NCBI GenBank assembly: GCA_900543805.1 | Contig: UQTE01000001.1 | Span: 62,001 to 126,000, forward strand | Length of the DNA stretch: 64,000 nucleotides | Origin: an uncultured Sutterella sp. | Lineage (GTDB): Bacteria > Pseudomonadota > Gammaproteobacteria > Burkholderiales > Burkholderiaceae_F | Direction: 5' to 3' | Part shown: positions 8,881-16,664 of the stretch, piece after piece | Layout of the letters: each line of letters opens with the position of its first letter | Numbering within the stretch: the first letter of the stretch is position 1 | Made by a program: the position numbers and the translations under genes | Notes under the pieces: model-generated | What the model was told of the DNA's origin: nothing | The model's database searches: none | Seen by the model: only the letters and a program-made list of their open reading frames with translations

Positions 8881-9615
8881 TCAACGGGCGGCGATGAAGC
8901 CGGGGATGGCGCTCTTGCGTTCGAGGGCCGCCATGAGGCGTCCCGCCGAGAGCGAAATGGCGATGTAGAGAACCGTCGCCCACAGATAGGCGGCGAAGAA
9001 TTCAAAGGTGTTCTCGCCCATTTCGTTGGCGCGCATCGTGAGTTCGGGCAGGCCGATCGTGAGGGCGACGGCCGTGTTCTTGATGAGGTTCATCGCTTCG
9101 CTCGTAAGGGGCGGCAGCACGATGCGAAGCGCCATCGGGAGAACCACGTGCGCATAGCTCTGCGTGGCGCGCAGACCCAGGGCCTTGGCGGCGCTGAAGA
9201 GACCGCGCGGGATGCTGACGATGCCGGCTCGAACCTGTTCGGCCACGCGCGAGGACGTGAAGAGGCCGAGGCAGAGGAAGGCCGAAAGGAACTGCGAGGC
9301 GACGGGCGGCGCAGAAATCATCCATTCCTTGTAGGGCGCGACGAGTTCGGGGAGCACGAAGTACCAGAGGAAGATCTGGACGATGAGCGGAATGTTGCGG
9401 AAGAGTTCGATCCAGGCTTCGCAGAAGCCCCGCACGAACCGGTTCTCCACCGTGCGCAATGTGCCGATGACGATGCCGACCGCGAGGGCGAGCGCAAAGG
9501 CGCTCACGGCGAGTCCGATGGTCCAGCCTGCGCCGTAGAGGATGTAGAGCCACCAAGGATCCTCCGTGAAGAGAGAGGGTTCCAGGAGCATTTCCCAGTT
9601 GAAGTTGAGCGCCAT
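8881..9615 (-). CDS. gltJ: glutamate/aspartate ABC transporter permease GltJ
   Basis: A HisMQ-family permease of 244 residues that pairs with GltK. Hydrophobic segments are visible from about residue 25 (LYGAGWTIGLAVSAFALALA) through the last segment near residue 220. The family motif WIELFRNIPLIVQIFLWYF is intact, and the EAA loop reads EQVRAGIVSIPRGLFSAAKALG. The gene is separated from gltI by 81 bases that contain a large stem-loop, which could lower permease expression relative to the binding protein. Confidence 0.93.
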   Translation of the reverse strand: MALNFNWEMLLEPSLFTEDPWWLYILYGAGWTIGLAVSAFALALAVGIVIGTLRTVENRFVRGFCEAWIELFRNIPLIVQIFLWYFVLPELVAPYKEWMISAPPVASQFLSAFLCLGLFTSSRVAEQVRAGIVSIPRGLFSAAKALGLRATQSYAHVVLPMALRIVLPPLTSEAMNLIKNTAVALTIGLPELTMRANEMGENTFEFFAAYLWATVLYIAISLSAGRLMAALERKSAIPGFIAAR

Positions 9616-9652
9616 GATGTTCGTTGCCTTTTATTTGTTGTATTTGTACTGA

Positions 9653-9694
9653 AAAGAAGGGGGCGGAGTTTTCCGGATCCCCGCCCCGTTCTTT
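9653..9694 (-). terminator. intercistronic stem-loop between gltI and gltJ (partial terminator or mRNA stabiliser)
   Basis: GGGGCGG (9660-9666) pairs with CCGCCCC (9681-9687); after one mismatch six further A/T-rich pairs extend the stem, and the reverse strand ends in TTCTTTTC. The hairpin can act as an attenuator or protect the gltI message. Binding-protein genes are often separated from permease genes this way. Confidence 0.6.
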
Positions 9695-9696
9695 CG

Positions 9697-10587
9697 TCAG
9701 ATTCCGTCGCTGTTGGGGTGGGCGAAGAGATCCTTCGTCGTCTGGTTCATCGGGAAGGCAAGATTCACGTTCTTGGGCGGAATCGGCTTTTCAAACCAGG
9801 TCTTGTAGAGTTCGGCGAGGCGGCCCGAACGGATCATCTCGAGAATCGTCTCGTCCACGAGCGCCTTGAACTGCGGATCGTCCTTGCGGAACATCGGACC
9901 GTAGGGTTCCTTGCTGAGCGAGGCGTCGAGAATCATGAAGTCTTCGGGGTTCGACAGATTGGCGATCTGGCCCGCGAGGAGCACGTCGTCGAGAATGAAG
10001 GCGTCGGCCCGGCCGTTGGCGACGAGCTGCATGGATTCGGCGAAGTCCTTCGTCATAAGGATGCGCGTGCGGATGCCTTCCTTCTTTTCATAGGCCTTGA
10101 GAAGCGCCACGGAGGTCGTCCCGGCCGTCACGGTCACGTTCTTGCCGTCGAGATCCTTGAAGGAGCGGATGCCCGAATTCTTGTTGACGGCGGCGCTCAC
10201 CTGAATGCCGAAGTACGAGATGCCGAAGGCGGCCTGGCGCTGACGAACGAGGGAATTCGTCGTGGAGCCGCATTCGATGTCGACCGTGCCGTTCTGAATG
10301 AGGGGGATGCGGTTGGCGGAGGTGACGGGCTGATAGCGGATCTTCAGATCCGGCATGTTGAGGCGCTTCTTCACGCTTTCTCCCACGGCGCGGCAAACTT
10401 CAAAGGCGTAGCCGACGGGCTTGCCTTCCGCGTCGAGGTAGGAGAACGGGACGGAGCTTTCACGGTAGCCGAGCGTCAGGGTGCCGGACTCCTTCACCTT
10501 GAGAAGGGTGCCCGAGAGATCTTCGGCTCCCGCGCTGAGGGCGACGCAGCAAAGAGCCAGAGGCAGGAAGAGAGCGGAGACTTTCAT
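9697..10587 (-). CDS. gltI: glutamate/aspartate periplasmic binding protein GltI
   Basis: A 296-residue solute-binding protein of family 3. A signal peptide is clear with cleavage after about residue 21 (LSAGA). The mature protein opens with the typical segment LKVKESGTLTLGYRESSVPF and has the DIECGSTTN motif found in glutamate/aspartate binders, plus DGKNVTVTAGTTS. GltI captures glutamate or aspartate in the periplasm and delivers it to GltJK. An AGAGG precedes the ATG by about nine bases. The gene heads the operon and has a sigma-54-type promoter ending about 50 bases upstream, so nitrogen- or acidic-amino-acid-responsive control is likely. Confidence 0.94.
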   Translation of the reverse strand: MKVSALFLPLALCCVALSAGAEDLSGTLLKVKESGTLTLGYRESSVPFSYLDAEGKPVGYAFEVCRAVGESVKKRLNMPDLKIRYQPVTSANRIPLIQNGTVDIECGSTTNSLVRQRQAAFGISYFGIQVSAAVNKNSGIRSFKDLDGKNVTVTAGTTSVALLKAYEKKEGIRTRILMTKDFAESMQLVANGRADAFILDDVLLAGQIANLSNPEDFMILDASLSKEPYGPMFRKDDPQFKALVDETILEMIRSGRLAELYKTWFEKPIPPKNVNLAFPMNQTTKDLFAHPNSDGI

Positions 10588-10640
10588 GGAAGAGAACCTC
10601 TAGAGAAAAGGGATGCGAAAAGGGTTCGTCTTCTATGGAA

Positions 10641-10656
10641 GCAAAGGACGTGCCAA
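10641..10656 (-). promoter_or_regulatory. sigma-54 (-24/-12) promoter of gltIJKL
   Basis: On the reverse strand the sequence TTGGCACG-N4-TTGC gives TGGCAC, five bases, then TTGC, with exactly ten bases between GG and GC. That matches the RpoN consensus at every fixed position. It lies 53 bases upstream of the gltI ATG, so transcription should begin near 10630. Confidence 0.8.
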
Positions 10657-10685
10657 AAATGAAAACGGCCTGCAGGAGAGGCCGT
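10655..10685 (-). terminator. probable terminator of the pat-crotonase operon
   Basis: On the reverse strand ACGGCCT (10685-10679) pairs with AGGCCGT (10671-10665) around a seven-base loop, followed by TTTTCATTTTT. It ends where the gltI -24 element begins, so it would insulate gltI from read-through. Confidence 0.6.
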
Positions 10686-10738
10686 CATGTAGAAAACACA
10701 TGAAAATGCACCAAAGAAGAGAGGCTTTTCCGCCCTTC

Positions 10739-10773
10739 TTCGGTGCGTCCGATATGGTGCGGAATGCACCGAA
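10739..10773. promoter_or_regulatory. inverted repeat, candidate enhancer (UAS) for the gltI sigma-54 promoter
   Basis: TTCGGTGC at 10739-10746 and GCACCGAA at 10766-10773 form a perfect 8-bp inverted repeat with an inner TCCG/CGGA pair. It is centred roughly 125 bases upstream of the predicted gltI start site, the usual distance for a sigma-54 activator. It could instead be a hairpin in the 3' UTR of the neighbouring gene, whose stop lies a few bases away. Confidence 0.45.
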
Positions 10774-10778
10774 AGCGG

Positions 10779-11543
10779 TCAATCTTCCGTCGCGGCGAAG
10801 ACCGGCTTGCGACCTTCGACGAAGGCGGAAAGCGCTTCCTTGGCTTCGGGCGAAGCCGCCTGACGGCGATAGACCGCCTCTTCGTTTTCAATCTGGGCGG
10901 TAAGCCACCCGTTTCGGGCGTCGCGCAGAAGACTCTTCGTGGCGGCGACGGCCTGCGGCGGCAGGACGGCGAGACGGGCAACCTTGGCGGCGACCACCTT
11001 CACGAGGTCGTCCTCGGGGACGACCGCTGAAATGAGGCGCATGGCGAGCGCATCGTCCGCGGAAATGGGTTCGCACAGCAAGAGCTTTTCCGCGGCGCGG
11101 GCGGCGCCCGCCGAACCGAAGACGAGCGCGGCGGTGCCGAAGCGGGGCGTGCGGCCGAGTGCGACGGAGGGCACGGAAAAGAGCGCCTTGTCGGACGCAT
11201 AGACGAGGTCGCAGTAAAGAAGGATCGTGAAGGCGTCGCCCACGGCGGGGCCCGCCACTTCGGCCACGATCGGCTTGGGGAAGCTGCGCAGGGTTTCAAA
11301 GAGACGGCCCGCCGCCGCGTCGATCGTTTCGGGAGCGTTGAGCGACTCGCGCACGTCGGCGCCCGCGGAGAAGAGGCCGGTCGACCCCTTGAGAAGGACG
11401 ACGCGCACCTTGTCGTTCTGGCGCGCGGCGTCGAGTTCGCCCGCAAGCTGATCGAACATGTCCGCGTTGAAGGCGTTGCGCTGAGCGGGACGATCGATGG
11501 TGAGGCGAAGAATGCCGTATTCAAATTCGGAACGAATGGTCAT
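10779..11543 (-). CDS. enoyl-CoA hydratase/isomerase (crotonase) family protein
   Basis: A crotonase-fold protein of 254 residues. I use ATG 11543 because the longer in-frame start would overlap the upstream gene by 56 bases. The oxyanion-hole segments are recognisable: FSAGADV (58-64) and GPAVGDAF (98-105). It resembles the Delta3,Delta2-enoyl-CoA isomerase group (LLYCDLVYASDKALFSVP). Neither hydratase glutamate is present, and where that isomerase group usually has LG-x-x-PE the sequence is LGRTPR (Arg134). It may therefore be catalytically altered or act on another acyl-CoA reaction. It follows the pat-like gene by 43 bases on the same strand, suggesting a shared transcript. Substrate unknown. 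Confidence 0.85.
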   Translation of the reverse strand: MTIRSEFEYGILRLTIDRPAQRNAFNADMFDQLAGELDAARQNDKVRVVLLKGSTGLFSAGADVRESLNAPETIDAAAGRLFETLRSFPKPIVAEVAGPAVGDAFTILLYCDLVYASDKALFSVPSVALGRTPRFGTAALVFGSAGAARAAEKLLLCEPISADDALAMRLISAVVPEDDLVKVVAAKVARLAVLPPQAVAATKSLLRDARNGWLTAQIENEEAVYRRQAASPEAKEALSAFVEGRKPVFAATED

Positions 11544-11586
11544 GGGAAATTTCTTACATAAAGAGGAGGCTATCCTAGCGAATATT

Positions 11587-14226
11587 TCAGGAGAAATCTT
11601 TGTAGCGAAGCGTTTTGCTCCAAACGAGCGAATCGGGTTCATCGCTTTCGTTGGCGGCGTAGCCGAGCTTCGTCATCAGGCGGTTCATGCCCGCGTTCTC
11701 GCGCAAAACGAGGCCCGAAAGACGTCCGACGCCGCGCGAAAAGACTTCGGCTTCGATGTGGCGCATCAGGCGCGAGGCAAGGCCGAGGCGCTGGAAGCGC
11801 TCCTCGACGACCACGCCGAATTCCGCAGAGAGTCCCTCGGCGTCGGCCGACCAGCGCACCACCGCCCGGATCTCGTCGCCTTCGAAGAGGCCCCAGGCGT
11901 TTTCCAGATCGTAGTTGAGCTGCGTGAGCTCCGAGACCACCGCCTGCGTGATGGGCGCCCTCGTGTGAAAGCGAAGGAATTTCGTTTCGTCGGAGAGACG
12001 GTCCAAAAAGGCTTCGAGCCGGAAAAAGTCGTTTTCCCGGAGCGCCCGCAGGGTGAGCGTCCGGTCGCCCGCGCTCCAGACTTCTTCCACGCGGCTTGCG
12101 GGCGCCACAGTGAGGTGCGACGCGCGTTCGTCGCACTCGACGGGCGCTTCGCGCAGGTGCACCGAGGCCGAGAGCGCGAGGGTACCCCGAGGGGTCTCCA
12201 CGATCGGGTCGAGTACGATGCGGCGCAGGGTCGGAATGGCTTCGGCGAGATCGGCGAGGCGCTCGAGCATGCCCGCCAGCGCAACGCTTGCTTCGGTGTC
12301 CTGCAGCCGAGCTTGCGTGAGAAGCGCCACGGCGTCGCGTCGCGAAGCGGGCACGAGCGCCGTGCGGAGGTCGGGCTTTGCGCGGTAGACGACGCCGCCC
12401 GCTCCCGCCTCGAGGATCGGGCCGAGAATGCTGTCCGTGTCGAGCGTCAGACGATAGGCGCGCCTAGCGTCGTGGGCGACGAAGCGCTCGACGAGCACCC
12501 CTTCGAAGAAGCGTTGTTCCTCTTCGACGACGGCCTGCCAGGCCTTGCGGACCTCCTCTTCCGTGCGCAAATCGAGAAGCGTCGTGTCGGACTCGACGAG
12601 AAGCGGGCCGGGACCGAGCCGTTTGAGAACGACGGGGGCGCCGATTTCTCGAAAGAGCCGGAGCGCTTCGTCGAGCGTTTTCGCGCGGTGCGAAGGTTCG
12701 TGCGGGAGGTCCGCCATCGTGAGAAGCGCCTCCACTTCGTCGGGCTCGAGGAGGTAGCGGTGCGCTTCGAGGGCCGATTTCACGAGATTTCGCGCCGAAG
12801 CGAGCGCGCGGGCGTCCAGGCGGTCCAGACCCGGTGCCGGCGCTTCGCGCCGGGCAATCGTGGCGCGCCGGTGTTGCGCGAGCGTGCCGAAAGCCTGAAC
12901 GGCGCTTGCGGAGGAACGAAGCGCAATGACCTGGGAGCGGGAGAGTTCCGGGAGCAGTTCGGCTACGCCCGCGTCGTGACGGTGTCCCGCCCAGGAGAGA
13001 AGGACCGGTTTGGGCGTACGTTGCGCGGCGTTGGCGACGGCCCGAATCGTGTCGACCGGCGTGGAAAAGAGCGTGGGCCCGAGGACGACCAAGAGTCCGT
13101 CGATTTCGGGGTCCCGCAGCACCGCTTCGGCGCTCGCCTGCATTTGTTCGGGTTTGGCCTGCAGTCCCGCGTCCACGGGGTTGACGGGAAGCTGGGCGCC
13201 GGGAAAGATCGACTGCAGGGTGTGAACCGTGGCGGGGGCGAAGCCCTGCAGATCCACGCCGGAAGAGTGGGTGATGCCCGCGGCGAGTGCGGCGAAGGCG
13301 GAACTGTTGGCGACGACGCCGAGTCGGTTGCGCTTCGGAATGCGGCCGCAGTGGAAGGCCGCCGTGACGGCGGCGCATTCGGAGACGTCGCGCACGCGGT
13401 GGGCGCCCGCCCGCTCGAGCAGCGCGTCGAAGGCGTCGTCGCGTCCCGCGGCCGTGTGGTATTTGTAGCTCGCGAGACGGTCGGCGATGAAGCGCGGATC
13501 CTCGCCCGCGCGAAGCACGACGACGGGTTTGCGCTTGGCGGCGTATCGAAGGGCCGTGTAGAAGGCGCGCGCATCGCGCAGGGCTTCGATGTGGAGCGTG
13601 ATCACCTTGGTGCCCGGGTCATGCGAGAAATACCGCAGGAGTTCGGACATCCCGATGTCGAGTTCGAGCCCCGTCACGACGACGGAGCGGATGCCCGCGC
13701 CCGTCTTGGCAAGGTCGTCCATGAGGGCCGTGGCAAGGAGTCCCGACTGTGCGAGGAGCGTGACGCCTCCGGCCTGCGGCATCACGTCCCAGGGGCCGAG
13801 ATTGCAGCCTTCGGAGGGATGCGCAAAACCGAGAGAATCGGGACCGATGAGGCGAACGCCCGCCTTGCGCGCCGCCTCCGAGACGGCGGCGTGCCAGGGA
13901 CGGTCGCTTGCGTGCAGATCGTCCGTGATCGGGATGAGGGCGAAGCGGATGCTTTTTTGGGGCAGTTCCTCGATGACCGCCGGCATGCGCTTCGGGGGAA
14001 CGGCCAGGAAGGCCAGGTCCACGCGCCCGGGAATCTGCTTGACGTGGGCGTAGCAGGGGGCCTCTCCCAAACGCTCGTACTTGGGATTGACGGCGTGCAG
14101 GTGTCGGATGCCGGAGCGCTGCAGGGCGTTCCAAAACTTCACGCCGTTGCTCTGCGGCTGCAGACTCGCTCCTATCAAAGCGACGGAGCGCGGATGAAGG
14201 GCAAAGTGAAGAGCCTGTGGCGTCAT
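11587..14226 (-). CDS. Pat-like protein lysine acetyltransferase (acyl-CoA synthetase-like domains fused to GNAT)
   Basis: An 879-residue multidomain protein starting at ATG 14226; the frame is open further upstream, but the MTPQALHFALHPRSVALIGA start matches the family. Order: CoA-binding Rossmann domain (1-130), succinyl-CoA ligase-like domain (to about 290), degenerate ATP-grasp region (about 470-700) and C-terminal GNAT domain (about 715-879). The GNAT part has the AEFGVVV strand, whose Glu matches the catalytic one of Salmonella Pat, and the acetyl-CoA loop QRLGLA. The ATP-grasp HKSD-x-GG motif is replaced by LVESDTTL, consistent with a regulatory rather than catalytic half. Pat acetylates lysines of acetyl-CoA synthetase and other enzymes. 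Targets here are unknown. Confidence 0.88.
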   Translation of the reverse strand: MTPQALHFALHPRSVALIGASLQPQSNGVKFWNALQRSGIRHLHAVNPKYERLGEAPCYAHVKQIPGRVDLAFLAVPPKRMPAVIEELPQKSIRFALIPITDDLHASDRPWHAAVSEAARKAGVRLIGPDSLGFAHPSEGCNLGPWDVMPQAGGVTLLAQSGLLATALMDDLAKTGAGIRSVVVTGLELDIGMSELLRYFSHDPGTKVITLHIEALRDARAFYTALRYAAKRKPVVVLRAGEDPRFIADRLASYKYHTAAGRDDAFDALLERAGAHRVRDVSECAAVTAAFHCGRIPKRNRLGVVANSSAFAALAAGITHSSGVDLQGFAPATVHTLQSIFPGAQLPVNPVDAGLQAKPEQMQASAEAVLRDPEIDGLLVVLGPTLFSTPVDTIRAVANAAQRTPKPVLLSWAGHRHDAGVAELLPELSRSQVIALRSSASAVQAFGTLAQHRRATIARREAPAPGLDRLDARALASARNLVKSALEAHRYLLEPDEVEALLTMADLPHEPSHRAKTLDEALRLFREIGAPVVLKRLGPGPLLVESDTTLLDLRTEEEVRKAWQAVVEEEQRFFEGVLVERFVAHDARRAYRLTLDTDSILGPILEAGAGGVVYRAKPDLRTALVPASRRDAVALLTQARLQDTEASVALAGMLERLADLAEAIPTLRRIVLDPIVETPRGTLALSASVHLREAPVECDERASHLTVAPASRVEEVWSAGDRTLTLRALRENDFFRLEAFLDRLSDETKFLRFHTRAPITQAVVSELTQLNYDLENAWGLFEGDEIRAVVRWSADAEGLSAEFGVVVEERFQRLGLASRLMRHIEAEVFSRGVGRLSGLVLRENAGMNRLMTKLGYAANESDEPDSLVWSKTLRYKDFS

Positions 14227-14284
14227 GGCAAAAAGCGGGAGAGAGCGGTTTTCCTCACCGTATTCTACCGAAGACGGTTTCAAG

Positions 14285-14321
14285 GAAAAGAAATCCCCGA
14301 AGGGCGGGGCCCTTCGGGGAT
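14285..14321 (-). terminator. rho-independent terminator of aspS
   Basis: A perfect 12-bp inverted repeat (14293-14304 with 14310-14321, core CCCCGAAGGG) has a five-base loop and is followed on the reverse strand by TTTCTTTT. It lies 21 bases after the aspS stop. Confidence 0.9.
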
Positions 14322-14342
14322 CGAAAACCGAATCGGAGTCGG

Positions 14343-16154
14343 TTATTGACCGGCGATGTCGTGCGCCTTCTTGGGTTCGTTGCGCAAACGGATGTGGAGT
14401 TCGCGCAGCTGCTTTTCTTCGACCGGGGCCGGAGCCTGCGTGAGCAGACACTGGGCGCGCTGGGTCTTCGGGAAGGCGATGACGTCACGGATCGAATCGG
14501 CGCCGGCCATCATCGTGGCGATGCGGTCGAGACCGAAGGCGATGCCGCCGTGCGGAGGCGCACCGAACTGCAGGGCGTCGAGGAGGAAGCCGAACTTGTT
14601 GCGGGCTTCTTCCTTGCCGATCTGAAGGGCTTCGAAAACCTTTTCCTGCACTTCTTCGCGGTGGATACGGATCGAACCGCCGCCGATTTCCCAACCGTTC
14701 AGGACCATGTCGTAGGCCTTGGCGTAGGCGTGTTCCGGATCGGAGATGAGGCGGTCTTCATGACCGTCGAGCGGCGACGTGAACGGGTGGTGGCAAGCCA
14801 TCCAGCGGCCTTCTTCTTCCGAGTATTCGAACATCGGGAAGTTGATGACCCAGAGGGGACGCCAGCCCGGCGTGTAGAGACCGTGGGTCTTGCCGAATTC
14901 GGAGTGGCCGATCTTCAGACGCAGAGCGCCGAGGCTGTCCCAGACGATCTTGGCCTTGTCGGCGCCGAAGAAGATGACGTCGCCGTCCTGAGCGCCCGTG
15001 CGGGTGAGGATGGCCTGGAGTTCTTCGTCGGAGAGGTTCTTGACGATCGGGCTCTGCAGACCTTCGCGGCCGCGGGCGAGTTCGTTGACCTTGATGTAGG
15101 CGAGACCCTTGGCACCGTAGATCTTGACGAATTCGGTGTAGGAGTCGATTTCCGAGCGCGGCATCGAAGCGGCGCCGGGAACGCGCAGAGCAACGACCTT
15201 GCCGTTGTGGAGCGACTTGACGCCCGAGAAGACCTTGAAGGCCGAGTTGACGACCGCGTCGGTGACTTCGACGAGTTCGAGATGCACGCGCAGGTCGGGC
15301 TTGTCGGAGCCGTAGCGGGCCATCGCTTCGTCGTAGAGCATGACGGGGAAGGGATTGATCAGGTCGACGTCGAGCACTTCCTTGAAGACCGTGCGGATGA
15401 GGTCTTCCATGATGGCGCGGATTTCGTCCATCGAGAGGAAGGAGGTTTCAATATCCACCTGCGTGAATTCAGGCTGACGGTCGGCGCGCAAGTCTTCGTC
15501 GCGGAAGCACTTGACGATCTGGTAGTAGCGGTCGAAGCCGGCGATCATCAGGAGCTGCTTGAAGAGCTGCGGAGACTGCGGCAGGGCGTAGAAGCAACCG
15601 TCCTGAACGCGCGAGGGAACGAGGTAGTCGCGGGCGCCTTCCGGGGTGGAGCGCGTCAGCATCGGCGTTTCGATGTCGATGAAGCCGTGCTTGTCGAGGT
15701 ACTTGCGGAAGGCCATGGCGGCGCGGTAGCGCATGCGCAAGTTCTTCTGCATGGCCGGACGGCGAAGGTCGAGCACGCGGTAGGTGAGACGGGTCGTTTC
15801 GGAGAGGTTCTCGTCGTCGAGGTGGAACGGAGGCGTCACCGACGGATTGAGAATTTCGAGTTCGTGGCAGAGCACTTCGACGCCGCCCGAAATGAGGTTT
15901 TCGTTCTTCGTGCCTTCGGGACGGGCGCGAACGACGCCGACGACCTTGAGGCAGTATTCGTTGCGGCACTTGTCCGCCGTGGCGAACACTTCGGGACGGT
16001 CCGGGTCGCAGACGACCTGAACGAGACCTTCTCGGTCGCGAAGGTCAATGAAGATCACGCCGCCGTGGTCGCGGCGACGGTGAGCCCAGCCGAAAAGGGT
16101 CACGGTCTGGCCGATGTATTTTTCGTCTACCAGACCAGAGTAAACGGTACGCAT
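14343..16154 (-). CDS. aspS: aspartyl-tRNA synthetase
   Basis: A 603-residue class II synthetase that charges tRNA-Asp. It starts with [20 protein letters not shown], the bacterial OB-fold anticodon-binding domain. The catalytic core has motif 2 ([20 protein letters not shown]), the bacterial GAD insertion in the middle, and motif 3 ([15 protein letters not shown]) near residue 540. Length and architecture are those of bacterial-type AspRS. I cannot tell from sequence alone whether it is discriminating or also mischarges tRNA-Asn; gatCAB is not in the window. The gene lies downstream of the fmdB-type gene with a 124-base gap. Confidence 0.97.
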   Translation of the reverse strand: MRTVYSGLVDEKYIGQTVTLFGWAHRRRDHGGVIFIDLRDREGLVQVVCDPDRPEVFATADKCRNEYCLKVVGVVRARPEGTKNENLISGGVEVLCHELEILNPSVTPPFHLDDENLSETTRLTYRVLDLRRPAMQKNLRMRYRAAMAFRKYLDKHGFIDIETPMLTRSTPEGARDYLVPSRVQDGCFYALPQSPQLFKQLLMIAGFDRYYQIVKCFRDEDLRADRQPEFTQVDIETSFLSMDEIRAIMEDLIRTVFKEVLDVDLINPFPVMLYDEAMARYGSDKPDLRVHLELVEVTDAVVNSAFKVFSGVKSLHNGKVVALRVPGAASMPRSEIDSYTEFVKIYGAKGLAYIKVNELARGREGLQSPIVKNLSDEELQAILTRTGAQDGDVIFFGADKAKIVWDSLGALRLKIGHSEFGKTHGLYTPGWRPLWVINFPMFEYSEEEGRWMACHHPFTSPLDGHEDRLISDPEHAYAKAYDMVLNGWEIGGGSIRIHREEVQEKVFEALQIGKEEARNKFGFLLDALQFGAPPHGGIAFGLDRIATMMAGADSIRDVIAFPKTQRAQCLLTQAPAPVEEKQLRELHIRLRNEPKKAHDIAGQ

Positions 16155-16278
16155 AAAAGCTCCGACAAGTTGAGTTGGTGCGCCGTTTCTCCGACATCGC
16201 GCGAAGCGTGGGGACGTTCGGCGAAACGACCGTATGAATTCTAAAGTGTAGCGCCTTTGCGGGCGGTTCGCTGTCCGA

Positions 16279-16506
16279 TTATTTCTTCTCGGACTTGACG
16301 TGCGAAGCGGGCAACGCCTTGTGACCGCCGTTGAAGTCCGTTGCGGCCCATCCGGAACCCTTCAGTTCGAAGCCGGGAGCGGACAATTCCTTCTTCATCG
16401 TGTCCTGGCCGCAGTGCGGGCAGGTCTTGATGGGAGCATCGCTGATTTTCTGCAGGTAATCCTTTTCGAACCCGCAGGCGGTGCACTTGTAAGCGTAAAT
16501 GGGCAT
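16279..16506 (-). CDS. FmdB-family small zinc-ribbon protein
   Basis: A 75-residue protein beginning MPIYAYKC, which is the family's standard start; the frame extends upstream but without family similarity. Two CxxC pairs (C8/C11 and C29/C32) form a single zinc ribbon, and the Lys-rich tail is probably disordered. FmdB proteins are called putative regulators by association with formamidase genes, but the function of these stand-alone copies is unknown. In many betaproteobacteria a DUF502 membrane-protein gene follows fmdB before aspS; here the two genes are directly adjacent. Confidence 0.88.
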   Translation of the reverse strand: MPIYAYKCTACGFEKDYLQKISDAPIKTCPHCGQDTMKKELSAPGFELKGSGWAATDFNGGHKALPASHVKSEKK

Positions 16507-16614
16507 TTCTTTTGAATCGTTCAAAAAAAGAGCGGGGAGGAAAATTATAGGTCCTGCACCGCCTCCCGTAGGGGATGAACGACGGAGAAAACGGCGATTC
16601 GGCGCCGAAAGACA

Positions 16615-16648
16615 CAAAACGGGCGTCCCGCCCGAAAGAGGGACGCCC
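16615..16648 (-). terminator. rho-independent terminator downstream of the EF-G-like gene
   Basis: GGGCGTCCC (16621-16629) pairs with GGGACGCCC (16640-16648) around a ten-base loop; the reverse strand continues with GTTTTG. It lies 16 bases after the stop of the gene ending at 16665. Confidence 0.8.
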
Positions 16649-16664
16649 GAAAAGGGACGAAGAA

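Noticed and set aside
11497-14349. A long open frame (about 950 codons) on + opposite the Pat-like gene
   Set aside because: GC-rich third positions keep antisense frames open. Its translation has no recognisable domains and is rich in Arg, Gly and Ala, while the - strand product is a clear multidomain protein.
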